Notes under the pieces: model-generated | Database searches by the model: none | Seen by the model: only the letters and a program-made list of their open reading frames with translations | Told to the model about the DNA's origin: nothing | In this document: piece after piece, positions 16,190 to 26,742 of the stretch | How positions within the stretch are numbered: position 1 is the first letter of the stretch | Layout of the letters: each line of letters starts with the position of its first letter | NCBI RefSeq assembly: GCF_006125015.1 | Contig: NZ_SZZN01000001.1 | Coordinates: 2,604,001 to 2,668,000, forward strand | Direction: 5' to 3' | Source of the DNA: Roseovarius arcticus | GTDB taxonomy: Bacteria; Pseudomonadota; Alphaproteobacteria; Rhodobacterales; Rhodobacteraceae | DNA length: 64,000 bases | Program-made: the position numbers and the translations under genes

Positions 16190-17971
16190 ATGTCCGGGAC
16201 CGCTCAGTCACCCACCACGGCGGCACCTTCGTCTACGATGAGGTCCCCTCCCCTCAGGCCCGGCTTTCCCGAATTGCGCACGGCGCGCCGCGCATCGCGC
16301 GGGCTCTACTGGTTCGTTGGCATTCTCAGCTTTTTTGTGAACCTGCTGATGCTTACCGGGCCGCTCTACATGTTGCAGGTCTACGATCGCGTGCTGGGCA
16401 GCCGATCGGTCGAAACACTTGTGGCGCTGACACTGCTGGTGGCGTTTCTCTTTGCGATGATGGGGATCCTCGACTTCTCCCGCGGTCGCGTCATGGGCCG
16501 GGTCGGGGCGCGGTTTCAGTCGTCGCTGGAGCGCCGAGCGTTCGACGCGGTGCTGCGCAAGTCCGCACGCAGTCCCGATCAGGGCAGCGCCACCGGGCTG
16601 AGCGATCTGCAATCGGTGCAACAGCTGGTGACTTCGCCAGTTCTGACGTCGGCGTTTGATATCCCTTTCACACCGCTTTTCCTGGCGACCATCTGGTTTT
16701 TTCATCCATGGCTGGGAGTTCTCGCGCTCAGTGGGGGAGCGATCCTCATCTTGCTCGCGGTGCTCAATCAGTTGGTCACGCGGCGGTCGGCGCAGGCGGC
16801 AGGCCGCGCCAGTGTCGACGCCGATTTGATGGCTGGCGAAATCCGGAACGAGGCTGATGCCGTACAGGCGATGGGCATGCGGGGCGCAGCCTTCGACCGC
16901 TGGCAGACAACACGCGCGCAGGCACTGACGCAGCAGGTCGGACTGGCCGACCGGGCCGGCACCTTTACCGTATCGATCAAGATGTTCCGCCTGTTTTTGC
17001 AATCAGCTATGCTGGGCCTCGGCGCTTGGCTGGTGTTGCAAAATCAGCTGACAGCGGGCGCGATGATCGCGGGCTCGATCCTGCTGGGCCGTGCGCTGGC
17101 GCCGGTCGAACAGCTGGTCGGCCAATGGTCCATGGTACAGCGCGCGCGGCAAGGCTGGTCCAGTCTCGGCCGCCTTCTGGCCGAGGTGCCGCCTGAAGCT
17201 GCGCGGACGGCTCTGCCCAAGCCAAAGGCGCGGCTTGAGATCCAAGGCGTCACAGTGGTGCCGCCGGGCGAGCGCGAGCCCACCCTGCGGGGCGTCACCT
17301 TTGCGCTGAAGCCCGGTCAGGCATTGGGCGTAATTGGTGCCTCCGGGGCTGGCAAATCGTCATTGGCACGGGCAATCACGGGTCTCTGGCCGCCCATCGC
17401 GGGCAAGATCCGGCTGGACGGTGCAACACTGGATCAATTCGCGCCGGATACGCTGGGCCAGCACATAGGCTACCTGCCACAGCGCGTGCATCTCTTCGCC
17501 GGAACCATCGCGGAGAACATCGCGCGCCTCTCAGCCTCCCCGGATGCCGAACAGGTCGTCGCAGCAGCACAGCGCGCCGATGCGCATGAAATGATCCTTA
17601 AACTGCCCAAAGGTTATGATACACAGATAAGCGCCGGAGGCGGTCGTCTGTCCGGAGGTCAGATGCAGCGTATTGGCCTCGCGCGGGCCATGTATGGCGA
17701 TCCGGTTATCCTGGTCTTGGACGAACCGAACTCGAATCTCGACAACGAGGGCAGCGAGGCCGTCAACGTCGCCATCCGCTCTTTCAAAGAAGCCGGTAAG
17801 ACTATCCTGATCATGGCCCACCGCCCCGCTGCGATCAAGGAATGCGATCTGCTGCTGATGCTCGAAGGCGGGCAGGTGCGGAGTTTCGGCCCCAAGGATG
17901 GGGTGCTGCGCGAGGTTGTGCGCAACCGCACCCAGATCTTGCAATCGGTCGGACAGGGGGGCGTGCAGTGA
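16190..17971 (+). CDS. Type I secretion ABC transporter (permease/ATPase)
   Basis: 593 aa from the ATG at 16190; a TTG at 16172 is in frame but has no better ribosome site. Six membrane segments occupy roughly the first 330 residues (LYWFVGILSFFVNLLML at the start). The ATPase has Walker A GASGAGKSS, signature LSGGQMQR, Walker B VILVLDEP and the H-loop AHRP. This is the PrtD/HlyB-like class without the C39 peptidase, which exports RTX proteins in one step with a membrane-fusion adaptor and TolC. The stop overlaps the GTG of the adaptor gene (GTGA), so the two are translationally coupled. No TolC gene is in the window. Confidence 0.9.
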   Translation: MSGTAQSPTTAAPSSTMRSPPLRPGFPELRTARRASRGLYWFVGILSFFVNLLMLTGPLYMLQVYDRVLGSRSVETLVALTLLVAFLFAMMGILDFSRGRVMGRVGARFQSSLERRAFDAVLRKSARSPDQGSATGLSDLQSVQQLVTSPVLTSAFDIPFTPLFLATIWFFHPWLGVLALSGGAILILLAVLNQLVTRRSAQAAGRASVDADLMAGEIRNEADAVQAMGMRGAAFDRWQTTRAQALTQQVGLADRAGTFTVSIKMFRLFLQSAMLGLGAWLVLQNQLTAGAMIAGSILLGRALAPVEQLVGQWSMVQRARQGWSSLGRLLAEVPPEAARTALPKPKARLEIQGVTVVPPGEREPTLRGVTFALKPGQALGVIGASGAGKSSLARAITGLWPPIAGKIRLDGATLDQFAPDTLGQHIGYLPQRVHLFAGTIAENIARLSASPDAEQVVAAAQRADAHEMILKLPKGYDTQISAGGGRLSGGQMQRIGLARAMYGDPVILVLDEPNSNLDNEGSEAVNVAIRSFKEAGKTILIMAHRPAAIKECDLLLMLEGGQVRSFGPKDGVLREVVRNRTQILQSVGQGGVQ

Positions 17972-19269
17972 GTGACGAATCCGAATGGTCTGCGCGCTGG
18001 CCAATAACAGTCGGGGTCACGGGGCTGGTAGTGCTGCTTGGCGGCTTCGGTGTCTGGGCTGGTTTTGCCAGTATCGCCGGGGCGGTCATCGCGCAGGGGC
18101 AGGTCGAGGTCGACCAGAACCGGCAGGTCGTACAGCATCCCGATGGGGGCGTGGTCGAGGCGATCCTCGTGACCGAGGGCGCGCGCGTCGCGGCAGGCGA
18201 CACGCTCTTGCGGCTGGACCCGACACTACTGGCCTCTCAACTAACCATCACCGAAAACCAGCTCCTTGAACTGATGGCCCGACGCGGACGCCTTGAGGCC
18301 GAGCGTGACGACCGCAGCGAGATCACCTTCGATCCGCTGCTGCATGAGATGGCCGGGACACGCCCCGTTGCAGTCGAGTTGATGGATGGCCAAACCCGCC
18401 TCTTGGCCGCTCGCGCCGAGACGGCCGCAAATGAGACGGAGCAGCTGGGCAAACGCCGTATGCAGATCACCGACCAGATCAAGGGCATCGAGGCTCAGCA
18501 AATCGCGCTGAGCCAGCAGAGCGATCTCATCATTGAAGAGCGCGACACGCAACAATCGCTTCTGGACAAGGGGCTGACGCAGGCGTCGCGGCTGCTGGCC
18601 CTGCGCCGCGAAGAGGCCCGCATGGCAGGCACGTTGGGCGAACTGACGGCTCAAAAAGCACAGGCCAAGACGCGCGTCACCGAAACCGACATCGAACTGT
18701 TGAAGCTCGGCGCGATGCGTCGTGAGGAGGCCATCACCACCCTGCGTGACCTGCAATATCGCGAATTGGAGTTGCGTGAGAAGCGCGTGGCCCTGATTGA
18801 ACAGCTCAGCCGCCTCGACATTGTCGCACCGGTTTCAGGGGTGGTCTTCGGCCTTCAGGTCTTCGCGCCCCGGTCGGTTCTGCGTCCCGCCGATCCGGTC
18901 CTCTACATCGTTCCGCAGGACCGCCCACAGGTGATCACCGCGCAGGTGCCGATCACCGATATCGACCTTTTGCATCTGGGACAGGACGTTATCCTCCGGT
19001 TCTCGGCGCTCGACCAGCGCAAGACGCCCGAACTGGTGGGCGAGGTCGTGCAGGTTTCCGCCGACGCCTTCCGCGATGAAACAACCGGCGCCAGCTACTA
19101 CCGCGCCCGCATCATCCTAAGCGATGAAGAGCGCAGCCGCCTTCCCGAGAATACGGCGCTGATCCCCGGCATGCCGGTCGAGGCGTTTTTCCGCACTAGT
19201 GATATGACCCCCATCGCGTATCTCGTGAAACCCCTGGCGGACTATTTCGCGCGCGCCTTCCGGAATTGA
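17968..19269 (+). CDS. HlyD/PrtE-type periplasmic adaptor of the type I secretion system
   Basis: 433 aa from GTG 17968, chosen because it overlaps the ABC transporter stop by four bases; the open frame further upstream is a shadow of that gene. One membrane helix at about 10-33 (ITVGVTGLVVLLGGFGVWAG), then the lipoyl half motif EVDQNRQVVQHPDGGVVEAI, long coiled coils (about 95-270), the second lipoyl half VAPVSGVVFGLQV, and a beta-barrel domain. It should bridge the inner-membrane ABC protein and an outer-membrane TolC. Confidence 0.9.
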   Translation: MSDESEWSARWPITVGVTGLVVLLGGFGVWAGFASIAGAVIAQGQVEVDQNRQVVQHPDGGVVEAILVTEGARVAAGDTLLRLDPTLLASQLTITENQLLELMARRGRLEAERDDRSEITFDPLLHEMAGTRPVAVELMDGQTRLLAARAETAANETEQLGKRRMQITDQIKGIEAQQIALSQQSDLIIEERDTQQSLLDKGLTQASRLLALRREEARMAGTLGELTAQKAQAKTRVTETDIELLKLGAMRREEAITTLRDLQYRELELREKRVALIEQLSRLDIVAPVSGVVFGLQVFAPRSVLRPADPVLYIVPQDRPQVITAQVPITDIDLLHLGQDVILRFSALDQRKTPELVGEVVQVSADAFRDETTGASYYRARIILSDEERSRLPENTALIPGMPVEAFFRTSDMTPIAYLVKPLADYFARAFRN

Positions 19270-19629
19270 TAAGTACAAAGTTCCGGCCTCCGGACTGTTG
19301 CGTTGTCGAGGCTGTAAGGTGCGGTTGCTCGCGGGACATCCTATTTGTTGATTATAGCTTTTCTCTGAGCGCTACGTAAGGCGTCTTTCCATTGTGCGCA
19401 CCGTGCGGTCTGTGGAAGTTGTAAAAGCACTCCCAATCGTCGAGTTTTGCTTTGAGATCAACATCGCCTTTGTAGCTAAGCAGTTGATAGAAATCCTGTC
19501 CATCCGACCGATGCGAGCGTTCCACTTTGCCGTTCAGCTGGGGCGTATCAAGCTTGATGTAGGCGTGGCGGATGCCAAGATCCTCGACATACCAATGGAA
19601 TTTCGCTTGGAACTCATGGCCATTGTCCG

Positions 19630-19662
19630 CTGCAGTTGATTGCAAAGCAATCAATGAGAGGG
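19630..19662. repeat. Palindromic mini-element, variant copy
   Basis: CTGC, then TTGATTGC-AAA-GCAATCAA (perfect 8-bp stem), then a GAGAGGG tail. It has the same layout as the copies at 19724 and 42995 (CTGC... palindrome ...GAGAGGG) and sits in the transposase gene just before DNGHEF. Confidence 0.55.
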
Positions 19663-19723
19663 CGTCATGATTTCGCGGATGCGTAATGGGAACTTTTCAG
19701 TGATATGATCAACGAAATTGATT

Positions 19724-19763
19724 ACTGCCCGGCAGGGCATTGCGTAGCAATGTCCCGAGAGGG
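19724..19763. repeat. Palindromic mini-element, full copy in IS481 transposase
   Basis: CTGCCCGGCAG followed by a hairpin (GGGCATTGC-GTA-GCAATGTCCC, one bulge) and CGAGAGGG. Removing about 40 bases restores the conserved transposase reading from QANA into INFVDHI. The same element lies at 42995-43029. Confidence 0.7.
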
Positions 19764-20289
19764 GGCGTTGGCCTGGGCATGTTTCTGGTATACTTTCAAC
19801 GCCCGAACCCGCGTTGCATCATCGATGGCTGTATACTGACAACGGCGAACCTTTCCCCCTGTTTGCCTTTGAAGGTCAGGAACTTAACATCCATCTGGAT
19901 GTGATGACGCGGAACCTGTTTTTCATAGCGCTTTGTGTGAACCTTGCGCATCCGATTGCCTCGAGAAAGTCGGTTTAAGCCATTGCGCCGTAAGATGCGC
20001 GAAACTGTGGCGTCAGACATTTTAATGTCGTGATAGCGCTCCAGATACCAAACGATCCGCATCGGCCCGAGATGATATTTGCGACGAAGATAAAGGACTT
20101 TCTCTTCTCGTTCAGGCGGCGTTCGATTGGCGTGCCATTTTGGGAAAGCTGGATCGGCCGATCCCAAAATAGTGGCAAGTTTTGGAGACATGGCCGATCT
20201 CCTCGGCATATCTACAGCTACTGGCTTGAGGTGACGGGCTTCTCGAATAAGCTAAGGATCGATATTTGCTAGGTCCGCTTCAGAAGCCC

Positions 20290-21711
20290 TTAACTACGAG
20301 CATAGACATCCTCGTATCGGATGATGTCATCCTCACCGAGGTAACTGCCGGTCTGCACCTCGATCAGGACCATCGGCAACTTGCCGGGATTTTCCATCCG
20401 GTGGACAGCACCGAGCGGAATATAGATAGATTGGTTCTCGCTTAGCAGTTGGACGTCCTCGTTCACCGTAACGCGGGCAGTGCCTTCGACCACTATCCAA
20501 TGCTCCGAGCGGTGGTGATGACTTTGCAAACTGAGCGCCGCACCGGGATTGACCACAATCCGCTTTACCTGAAATCGCCCGCCGACGACGAGGCTCTCGT
20601 ACCAGCCCCAGGGGCGGTAATCGCGCGGCAGTTGCACCGCTTGCGACGCGCCGCGCGCCTTCAGTGCGATCACAGCCTCCTTGACGCGCTGCGCCTCAGA
20701 TTTATGCGCGACCAGTACCGCATCGTTCATCGCGATGGCGACGATATCCTTTAGCCCGATTCCGACCAGCTCCAGCCCCGGCGTCTCCGAGCGTAGGAGT
20801 GTATCCTCGCAGGAAATCGCGATGGCGTGGTCCGAGCAGACGTTGCCCTGCGCGTCGGGGCCGGATTCTAGCCAGACCGCATCCCAGCCGCCCAGATCAG
20901 ACCAACCGGCGGCAAATGGCATGACGACCAGCTTGTCCGCCTTTTCCATGATCGCGTAGTCAATCGAGATGTCATCGGCCTTAGCCCACGCATCCGGCTC
21001 CAGCCGCGTAAAGCCCAGATCGCGATTGGCACCAGCCAGCGCCTTGCCTACCGCGTCCAGCATTTCGGGCGCGTCCTTGCGGTAGGCCTCTATCACGGTT
21101 TTGGCGGTAAAAAGGAAAATACCTGCGTTCCAGAGGAAGTTACCGGCCGCCAGCATGTCTTTGGCGCGCGCAGCATCCGGCTTCTCAATAAAGTCAGCAA
21201 GGCTTTGGGGGGTGCCCGCGCTGGCATCGGCGCCGGGCGCCAGCTCAAGATAGCCATACCCGGTTTCGGGGTGGTTGGGCACGATGCCGAACGTCACTAG
21301 ATCACCGGCCTGCGCGCGCGGCGCGGCGGCGGTGATGGTGGCGCGAAAGGCGTCTGCGTCGGGGATGACATGATCCGAGGGCGCCACTAGCATCAGCGCG
21401 GCCGGATCTGTTTCGGCCAGCCACAGCGCAGCGGCCAGCACGGCGGGGGCGGTGTTGCGGCCCTCAGGCTCGATCAGGATGCCTTGGGGCGCCAGCGCGG
21501 CCTGCGCCAACTGCTCGGTCACAATAAAACGGAACGGATCGCCCGTCACGATCAGCGGCGCGGCAAAGCCTTCGCCAGACAAGCGGCGGGCGGAGGCCTG
21601 AAACAGGCTCTCGTCGCCCATGAGCCGCGCGAATTGCTTGGGGTATGACTTGCGCGACAATGGCCATAGCCGGGTGCCTGACCCGCCGCACAAAAGAACT
21701 GGATGAATCAT
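20290..21711 (-). CDS. manC: Mannose-1-phosphate guanylyltransferase / mannose-6-phosphate isomerase
   Basis: 473 aa, normal for the bifunctional ManC/AlgA/CpsB type. The nucleotidyltransferase signature GGSGTRLWPLSR is at residues 9-20, FIEKPD marks the sugar-binding part, and a C-terminal cupin (about 370-473) carries SHHHRSEHW, the metal-binding isomerase motif. It makes GDP-mannose from mannose-6-phosphate, supplying mannose or fucose-type residues for surface glycans. It is the distal gene of the minus-strand rhamnose operon, 124 bases after rfbA; that gap may hold its own promoter. Confidence 0.93.
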   Translation of the reverse strand: MIHPVLLCGGSGTRLWPLSRKSYPKQFARLMGDESLFQASARRLSGEGFAAPLIVTGDPFRFIVTEQLAQAALAPQGILIEPEGRNTAPAVLAAALWLAETDPAALMLVAPSDHVIPDADAFRATITAAAPRAQAGDLVTFGIVPNHPETGYGYLELAPGADASAGTPQSLADFIEKPDAARAKDMLAAGNFLWNAGIFLFTAKTVIEAYRKDAPEMLDAVGKALAGANRDLGFTRLEPDAWAKADDISIDYAIMEKADKLVVMPFAAGWSDLGGWDAVWLESGPDAQGNVCSDHAIAISCEDTLLRSETPGLELVGIGLKDIVAIAMNDAVLVAHKSEAQRVKEAVIALKARGASQAVQLPRDYRPWGWYESLVVGGRFQVKRIVVNPGAALSLQSHHHRSEHWIVVEGTARVTVNEDVQLLSENQSIYIPLGAVHRMENPGKLPMVLIEVQTGSYLGEDDIIRYEDVYARS

Positions 21712-21835
21712 AACACAACCTTTTCAGTGTCTTTCTAAGGTGAACCCAAGCCGGGTGTCCCAAGGGATGGTCGCCGGGAGCCTTGATCTTGTCATGGTCC
21801 GCCCCCGTAGTCTACTGCACGCCGGCGCGGCGCTA

Positions 21836-22711
21836 TCAGCTCTTGAGCAAGCCTAGCAGATAGTCGCCGTAATCGTTCTTGGCGAATTTCGTCGCCCGCT
21901 CGCGCAGGTGTTCGGCGCTGATCCAGCCCTTGTTATAGGCGATCTCATCGGGGCTACCGGTCTGCAATCCCTGCCGCTGCTCCAGCGTGCGCACGAAATT
22001 GCCGGCATCCAGCAGGCTGCCATGGGTGCCGGTATCCAGCCACGCATAACCCCGGCCCATCTGTTTTACGCTCAGTTGCTCGTCGGCCAGATACATCTCG
22101 AGCAAGGTGGTGATCTCCAGCTCGCCGCGCGCGGACGGTTTGACTTGGGCTGCGCGTGCGGGCGCTGTTCCATCCAGAAAATAGAGCCCGGTAACCGCGT
22201 AGGATGAGGGCGGCACGACCGGCTTTTCCACGATTGCGCGCGCGCGGCCGGTCTCGTCGAAATCAACGACGCCGTAGCGCTCGGGATCGGCCACGCGGTA
22301 GCCAAAGACGGTGCCGCCGACAGTCTGCTTGCTGGCCTCGCTTAGCAATTCGGGCAGGCCATGCCCAAAGAAGATGTTGTCGCCCAGCACCAGCGCGCTG
22401 GCGGCGCCTGCCAGAAAATCCTCGGCCAGAATATAGGCCTGGGCCAATCCATCAGGGCTGGGCTGGACGATATAAGTCAGCTCCAGTCCCCATTGGCTGC
22501 CATCGCCCAGTGTGCGGCGGAACTGTTCCTGATCGTGCGGGGTGGTGATGATCGCGATCTGCCGGATGCCCGCCAGCATCAGCGCCGTAAGCGGGTAGTA
22601 AATCATCGGCTTGTCGTAGATCGGCAAGAGCTGTTTGGACACGCCAAGCGTCACCGGATATAGCCGCGTGCCCGACCCGCCTGCCAGAATGATACCTTTG
22701 CGCTGCGTCAT
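21836..22711 (-). CDS. rfbA: Glucose-1-phosphate thymidylyltransferase
   Basis: 291 aa from the ATG at 22711 ([20 protein letters not shown]); the open frame before it is a shadow. First enzyme of the dTDP-L-rhamnose pathway: dTTP plus glucose-1-phosphate to dTDP-glucose. GGSGTRLYP nucleotide loop, GDNIFFG and the VEKP active-site motif are all present. Its start lies two bases after the rfbD stop, so they are one transcript. Confidence 0.95.
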   Translation of the reverse strand: MTQRKGIILAGGSGTRLYPVTLGVSKQLLPIYDKPMIYYPLTALMLAGIRQIAIITTPHDQEQFRRTLGDGSQWGLELTYIVQPSPDGLAQAYILAEDFLAGAASALVLGDNIFFGHGLPELLSEASKQTVGGTVFGYRVADPERYGVVDFDETGRARAIVEKPVVPPSSYAVTGLYFLDGTAPARAAQVKPSARGELEITTLLEMYLADEQLSVKQMGRGYAWLDTGTHGSLLDAGNFVRTLEQRQGLQTGSPDEIAYNKGWISAEHLRERATKFAKNDYGDYLLGLLKS

Positions 22712-22713
22712 GG

Positions 22714-23571
22714 CTATGATGCTCCTAGATCGGTCAGAATGTCGGCCAGCCCATCGCGCCAATCGGGGCGGGGGATGCCAAAGGTGGCCATGGCCGCGCT
22801 ACAGTCCAGCCGCGAATTCATCGGGCGCTGCGCGGGCGTGGGATAGGCGCTGCTGGGGATGTCGGTGATTGTGCAAGGCAGGCCCGCCTGCGCGAAAATC
22901 TCGCGCGCGAAATCGGCCCAGCTGACATCGGGCGCGCCCGAGAAATGATAGGTGCCCGCCTTGGTCGGTGCCACAATAAGCTGGCCCGCGATGGCAAGGC
23001 AGGCATCCGCGATACCCGCCGCCGGGGTCGGCCCGCCGATCTGGTCGGCGACGATATTCAGCGCGTCCCGCTCGGCCCTGAGGCGCAGCATCGTGCGGAC
23101 AAAATTGCTGCCATGGGCCGATACCACCCACGACGTGCGCAAGATGGCATGGACGCCGCCCGCGGCGCGCACTGCCGCCTCGCCCGCCAGCTTGGTGCGT
23201 CCGTAGGCGCCCAAGGGGGCGGTGGGATGATTCGGCGCAAAGGGCACCTGCCCTGCCCCGTCGAACACATAATCGCTCGAGATATGCACCATTGGGATAC
23301 CGCGCGCGGCGGCTGCCTGCGCGATCGCACCGGGGGTATCTGCGTTGACGCACATCGCCGCCGCCTCGTCCTCTTCGGCGCGGTCGACGGCGGTGTAGGC
23401 AACCGCGTTGATGATTGCGTCCGCGTCCGTTTTGGCGACATGCGCGGCGCAGGCGATGGGATCCGTAAAGTCCGCCACATCGCGGCCCAGCACCTCTAGC
23501 ACGGCATCCCCTGCCCTGCGCTGCACCTCTTGGGCGACTTGGCCCGTCTGTCCGAACAGCAGGATTTTCAT
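22714..23571 (-). CDS. rfbD: dTDP-4-dehydrorhamnose reductase
   Basis: 285 aa from [16 protein letters not shown] at 23571. Rossmann NADPH motif GQTGQVA near the start; the catalytic Tyr-Lys pair sits in [12 protein letters not shown]. Last step of dTDP-L-rhamnose synthesis. Follows rfbB by 29 bases and precedes rfbA by two. Confidence 0.95.
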   Translation of the reverse strand: MKILLFGQTGQVAQEVQRRAGDAVLEVLGRDVADFTDPIACAAHVAKTDADAIINAVAYTAVDRAEEDEAAAMCVNADTPGAIAQAAAARGIPMVHISSDYVFDGAGQVPFAPNHPTAPLGAYGRTKLAGEAAVRAAGGVHAILRTSWVVSAHGSNFVRTMLRLRAERDALNIVADQIGGPTPAAGIADACLAIAGQLIVAPTKAGTYHFSGAPDVSWADFAREIFAQAGLPCTITDIPSSAYPTPAQRPMNSRLDCSAAMATFGIPRPDWRDGLADILTDLGAS

Positions 23572-23600
23572 TGTGCGGCTCCTGTCTTTTTGGGCTCGAG

Positions 23601-24653
23601 TCATGATTTGTGACCCAGCCGCTGGCCCACGCCCGCGCGGCCTTGCAAGGGGCGCCACCAATCCTCGTTGTCCAGATACCAGCGCACTGTCTTTTCCAGC
23701 CCTTCTTCGACGCTCACGCTGGGCCGCCAGCCCAGTTCGGCGCGGATGCGCGCGGGATCAATCGCATAGCGCGCGTCATGGCCGGGCCGGTCGGTCACAA
23801 AGGTGATCAGATCAGCGTAGGAGCCGCCATTCGCCTGCGGGCACAGCCGGTCCAGAATGGCGCAAAGGTTCTGTACCAATTCCAGATTTGTGCGCTCATT
23901 CTCGCCGCCTATATTATAGGATCGGCCTAACGCGCCCTTGCCCAGAACGCAGAGCAATGCGTCGGCGTGATCCTCAACATAGAGCCAATCGCGAACGTTA
24001 GAGCCGTTTCCGTAGATCGGCAGCGCCTTGCCGGCCAGCGCGTTCAGGATTATGACCGGCACCAGTTTCTCGGGGAAATGGTATGGTCCGTAATTGTTCG
24101 AGCAGTTGGTCAGCAGGATCGGCAGGCCGTATGTTTGGTGCCAGGCGCGTACCAGATGATCTGATCCGGCCTTGGACGCCGAATAGGGGCTGCGGGGGTC
24201 ATAGCTGGTGTCTTCGGTGAACTGCACGGATGGGTCGGCGGGAAGCGATCCAAACACCTCGTCGGTGCTGATATGGTGAAAGCGGAACGTGTCCGGCCTG
24301 CCCGTCCGCTCCCACAGGGCGCGGGCCGATTGCAGCATGTTGAGCGTGCCCATTACGTTCGTCTCGACAAAGACTCCCGGCCCATCGATGGACCGGTCCA
24401 CATGGCTCTCGGCGGCCAGATGCATGATGGCATCGGGCGCATGGGCGGCAATGCAATCCTCCAGCGCGGGCGCATCGCGGATATCCACCTGCTCAAAGGT
24501 ATAGAGCGGGCTGGTGGCTACCGAGGCCACATTTTCGAGGCAGGCCGCATATGTCAGCGCGTCGAGGTTGACGACCTCATGCCCCCGCGCCACCGCAAGG
24601 CGCACCACCGCCGATCCGATAAACCCGGCCCCGCCGGTGACCAGCAGCTTCAT
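23601..24653 (-). CDS. rfbB: dTDP-glucose 4,6-dehydratase
   Basis: 350 aa. N-terminal NAD site [13 protein letters not shown], substrate and catalytic motifs STDEVFGSL and [14 protein letters not shown] (YxxxK). Second step of the pathway: dTDP-glucose to dTDP-4-keto-6-deoxyglucose. The ATG overlaps the rfbC stop (ATGA). Confidence 0.96.
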   Translation of the reverse strand: MKLLVTGGAGFIGSAVVRLAVARGHEVVNLDALTYAACLENVASVATSPLYTFEQVDIRDAPALEDCIAAHAPDAIMHLAAESHVDRSIDGPGVFVETNVMGTLNMLQSARALWERTGRPDTFRFHHISTDEVFGSLPADPSVQFTEDTSYDPRSPYSASKAGSDHLVRAWHQTYGLPILLTNCSNNYGPYHFPEKLVPVIILNALAGKALPIYGNGSNVRDWLYVEDHADALLCVLGKGALGRSYNIGGENERTNLELVQNLCAILDRLCPQANGGSYADLITFVTDRPGHDARYAIDPARIRAELGWRPSVSVEEGLEKTVRWYLDNEDWWRPLQGRAGVGQRLGHKS

Positions 24654-25231
24654 TGCGTAGACCCTTTGGCAGGCCCCTCATAGGTGAACGGGCTGTCAAA
24701 GCTGTCCAGAGACGGCGCTGCCTCATCCTTGGCGGATAGAACGGGGGCTGCGCCGTCCAGCGGCCAGTCGATGCCGCAACTGTCCCAGCGCACCGCGCCA
24801 TCGCAGTCGGGGGCATAATGATCGGTGCATTTATAGATAATCTCGGTATCAGGCTCTTGCGTGACGAACCCGTGCAGAAACCCTGCCGGCACCCATAGCT
24901 GGCGCCCGTTCTCAAAGCTCAGCTCGGCGCCCGTCCAGTGGCCGTAGGTCGGGCTGCCCCGGCGAATGTCGACCGCCACGTCAAAGAGCCGCCCGCGCCC
25001 GCAGCGCACCAGCTTGGCCTGGGCATGGGGGGGCGACTGATAATGCAGCCCGCGCAAGGTGCCCACCTGCGCCGACATTGAATGATTGTCCTGCACGAAT
25101 TCGGGCAGATCCAGCCCGGCCTCAGTTAGCCGCGCCTTGCTCCAGCTTTCTGAGAAGAAGCCACGATGATCCCCGAAACGCGCCGGGGTCAAAATTATCA
25201 CTCCCTCAAGGGCGGTTTTCTCGATCTGCAA
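24650..25231 (-). CDS. rfbC: dTDP-4-dehydrorhamnose 3,5-epimerase
   Basis: 193 aa if started at TTG 25231, which reads [11 protein letters not shown] and sits after the ribosome site GGAGAGCC; the family normally begins M-IEKT, so the longer frame up to 25303 is unlikely. Cupin fold with [16 protein letters not shown] and LRGLHYQ, the catalytic His region. First gene of the rhamnose operon rfbC-rfbB-rfbD-rfbA. Confidence 0.93.
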   Translation of the reverse strand: MQIEKTALEGVIILTPARFGDHRGFFSESWSKARLTEAGLDLPEFVQDNHSMSAQVGTLRGLHYQSPPHAQAKLVRCGRGRLFDVAVDIRRGSPTYGHWTGAELSFENGRQLWVPAGFLHGFVTQEPDTEIIYKCTDHYAPDCDGAVRWDSCGIDWPLDGAAPVLSAKDEAAPSLDSFDSPFTYEGPAKGSTQ

Positions 25232-25417
25232 GGCAGGGCTCTCCGGCTGGGGTATGTTGCACGAGTCGCCAAACTGGATAGCAATCCCGCCTGCGATTGT
25301 CACCCGCCATATGGGGCGTCTGAACTGCCCTTTTGGTCCGGGCCGGTGATCTGCGGCACGGCAGGGGGCGGCATCGCGAACGGCTCTGTAATGGGCATAT
25401 TGCAGGCGCGCGCCCGG

Positions 25418-26584
25418 TCAGTCTGCGCCGGACAGATCGCGCGTGAATATCTTGGCCGCGCAATCCGAGATATCGTCGGTCACTCGGTTGGCGACGATGA
25501 TGTCGGCCTCGCCCTTGAACGCGGCCAGATCGCTAATGACGCGCGAGCCAAAGAAGTGATCCTCTTGCAAGGTCGGCTCATAGACGATGACCTCGATCCC
25601 CTTGGCCTTGATCCGCTTCATGATGCCCTGGATCGACGATTGGCGGAAATTGTCGCTGCCAGCCTTCATCACTAGGCGGTAGACGCCCACGATGCGCGGG
25701 CGCCGCGCGATGATCTGGTCCGACAGGAAATCCTTGCGCGTGCGGTTGGCGTCCACGATGGCGCGGATCAGGTTCTGCGGCACTTCGGAATAATTCGCTA
25801 GCAGCTGCTTGGTATCTTTGGGCAGGCAATAGCCGCCATAGCCGAAGGACGGATTGTTGTAATGCGCGCCGATGCGCGGGTCGAGGCCGATGCCGTCGAT
25901 GATCTGGCGCGTGTCCATGCCGCCCGCCATGGCGTAGCTGTCCAACTCGTTGAAAAAGGCAACACGCATGGCGAGGTAGGTGTTGGCAAACAACTTGATC
26001 GCTTCGGCCTCGTCGGAATCGGTAAAGAGAACCGGCGCGTCCTTGGTGATTGCGCCCTCCAGCAGCAGGTCTGCGAACACGCGGGCGCGCTCTGACTGCT
26101 CGCCCACGATGATGCGGCTGGGGTGCAGGTTGTCGCGCAGCGCGCGGCCCTCGCGCAGAAATTCGGGCGAAAAGATGATCTGATTTGTCCCCAGCGCCGC
26201 GCCGAGTTCGCGGGTAAATCCGACGGGCACGGTCGATTTTACCACGATCGTCGCAGATGTGTTGACCGCGATGATCTGCCTGATCACCGTCTCGACCGAG
26301 GATGTATCAAAGTAGTTCGAGTGCGGATCATAGTTCGTCGGCGTTGCGACGATGACGAAATCGGCGCCTTGATAGGCACTGTCGCCGTCGGTGGTGGCGG
26401 TCAGGCGCCGGGCGCCATTGGCCAGATATACCTCAATATCAGGGTCTACGATGGGGCTGCGGCCCGCGTTCACCATCTCTACCCGCTCGACCGAGATATC
26501 GACGGCGGTGACGTCGTGGGCACCTGCCAGAAGCACCGCGTTGGACAAACCGACATATCCGATGCCTGCAACCGCTATTTTCAT
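25418..26584 (-). CDS. ugd: UDP-glucose 6-dehydrogenase-type nucleotide sugar dehydrogenase
   Basis: 388 aa. NAD motif [14 protein letters not shown] at the N-terminus, the conserved [21 protein letters not shown] and the catalytic Cys in [11 protein letters not shown]. It oxidises UDP-glucose to UDP-glucuronate in two steps. Length and sequence fit the Ugd class with the short C-terminal domain rather than GDP-mannose dehydrogenase. Likely partner of the UDP-glucuronate 4-epimerase-like gene at 28280. Separated from rfbC by about 190 bases. Confidence 0.88.
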   Translation of the reverse strand: MKIAVAGIGYVGLSNAVLLAGAHDVTAVDISVERVEMVNAGRSPIVDPDIEVYLANGARRLTATTDGDSAYQGADFVIVATPTNYDPHSNYFDTSSVETVIRQIIAVNTSATIVVKSTVPVGFTRELGAALGTNQIIFSPEFLREGRALRDNLHPSRIIVGEQSERARVFADLLLEGAITKDAPVLFTDSDEAEAIKLFANTYLAMRVAFFNELDSYAMAGGMDTRQIIDGIGLDPRIGAHYNNPSFGYGGYCLPKDTKQLLANYSEVPQNLIRAIVDANRTRKDFLSDQIIARRPRIVGVYRLVMKAGSDNFRQSSIQGIMKRIKAKGIEVIVYEPTLQEDHFFGSRVISDLAAFKGEADIIVANRVTDDISDCAAKIFTRDLSGAD

Positions 26585-26742
26585 GATGTCACTCTCTGCT
26601 AACTACTAATGGGCCGCTAAATATACGCAACCTTTGCCTTAAAACCGGGCTCTTGAAGGCAGAGCACTAGAACCTCATCCTGGCAAGAGCGCGGCAGGGA
26701 GCGGGCGAAATACGGGCGCGCGCCCCCCTTAGCCTGCCCGCC

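Larger units (their letters stand above)
19352..20209 (-). pseudogene. IS481-type transposase, frameshifted and carrying inserted palindromes
   Basis: N-terminal part (20209-19796): helix-turn-helix with SDATVSRILRRNGLNRLSRG and the first catalytic Asp in QMDVKFL. The frame then shifts; the next parts read VYQKHAQANA and finally DNGHEFQAKFHWYVEDLGIR through DFYQLLSYKGD to a normal end (YVALREKL). Two short palindromic insertions, at 19724-19763 and 19630-19662, break the middle of the gene. Without them and the shift the ORF would join up. Confidence 0.75.
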
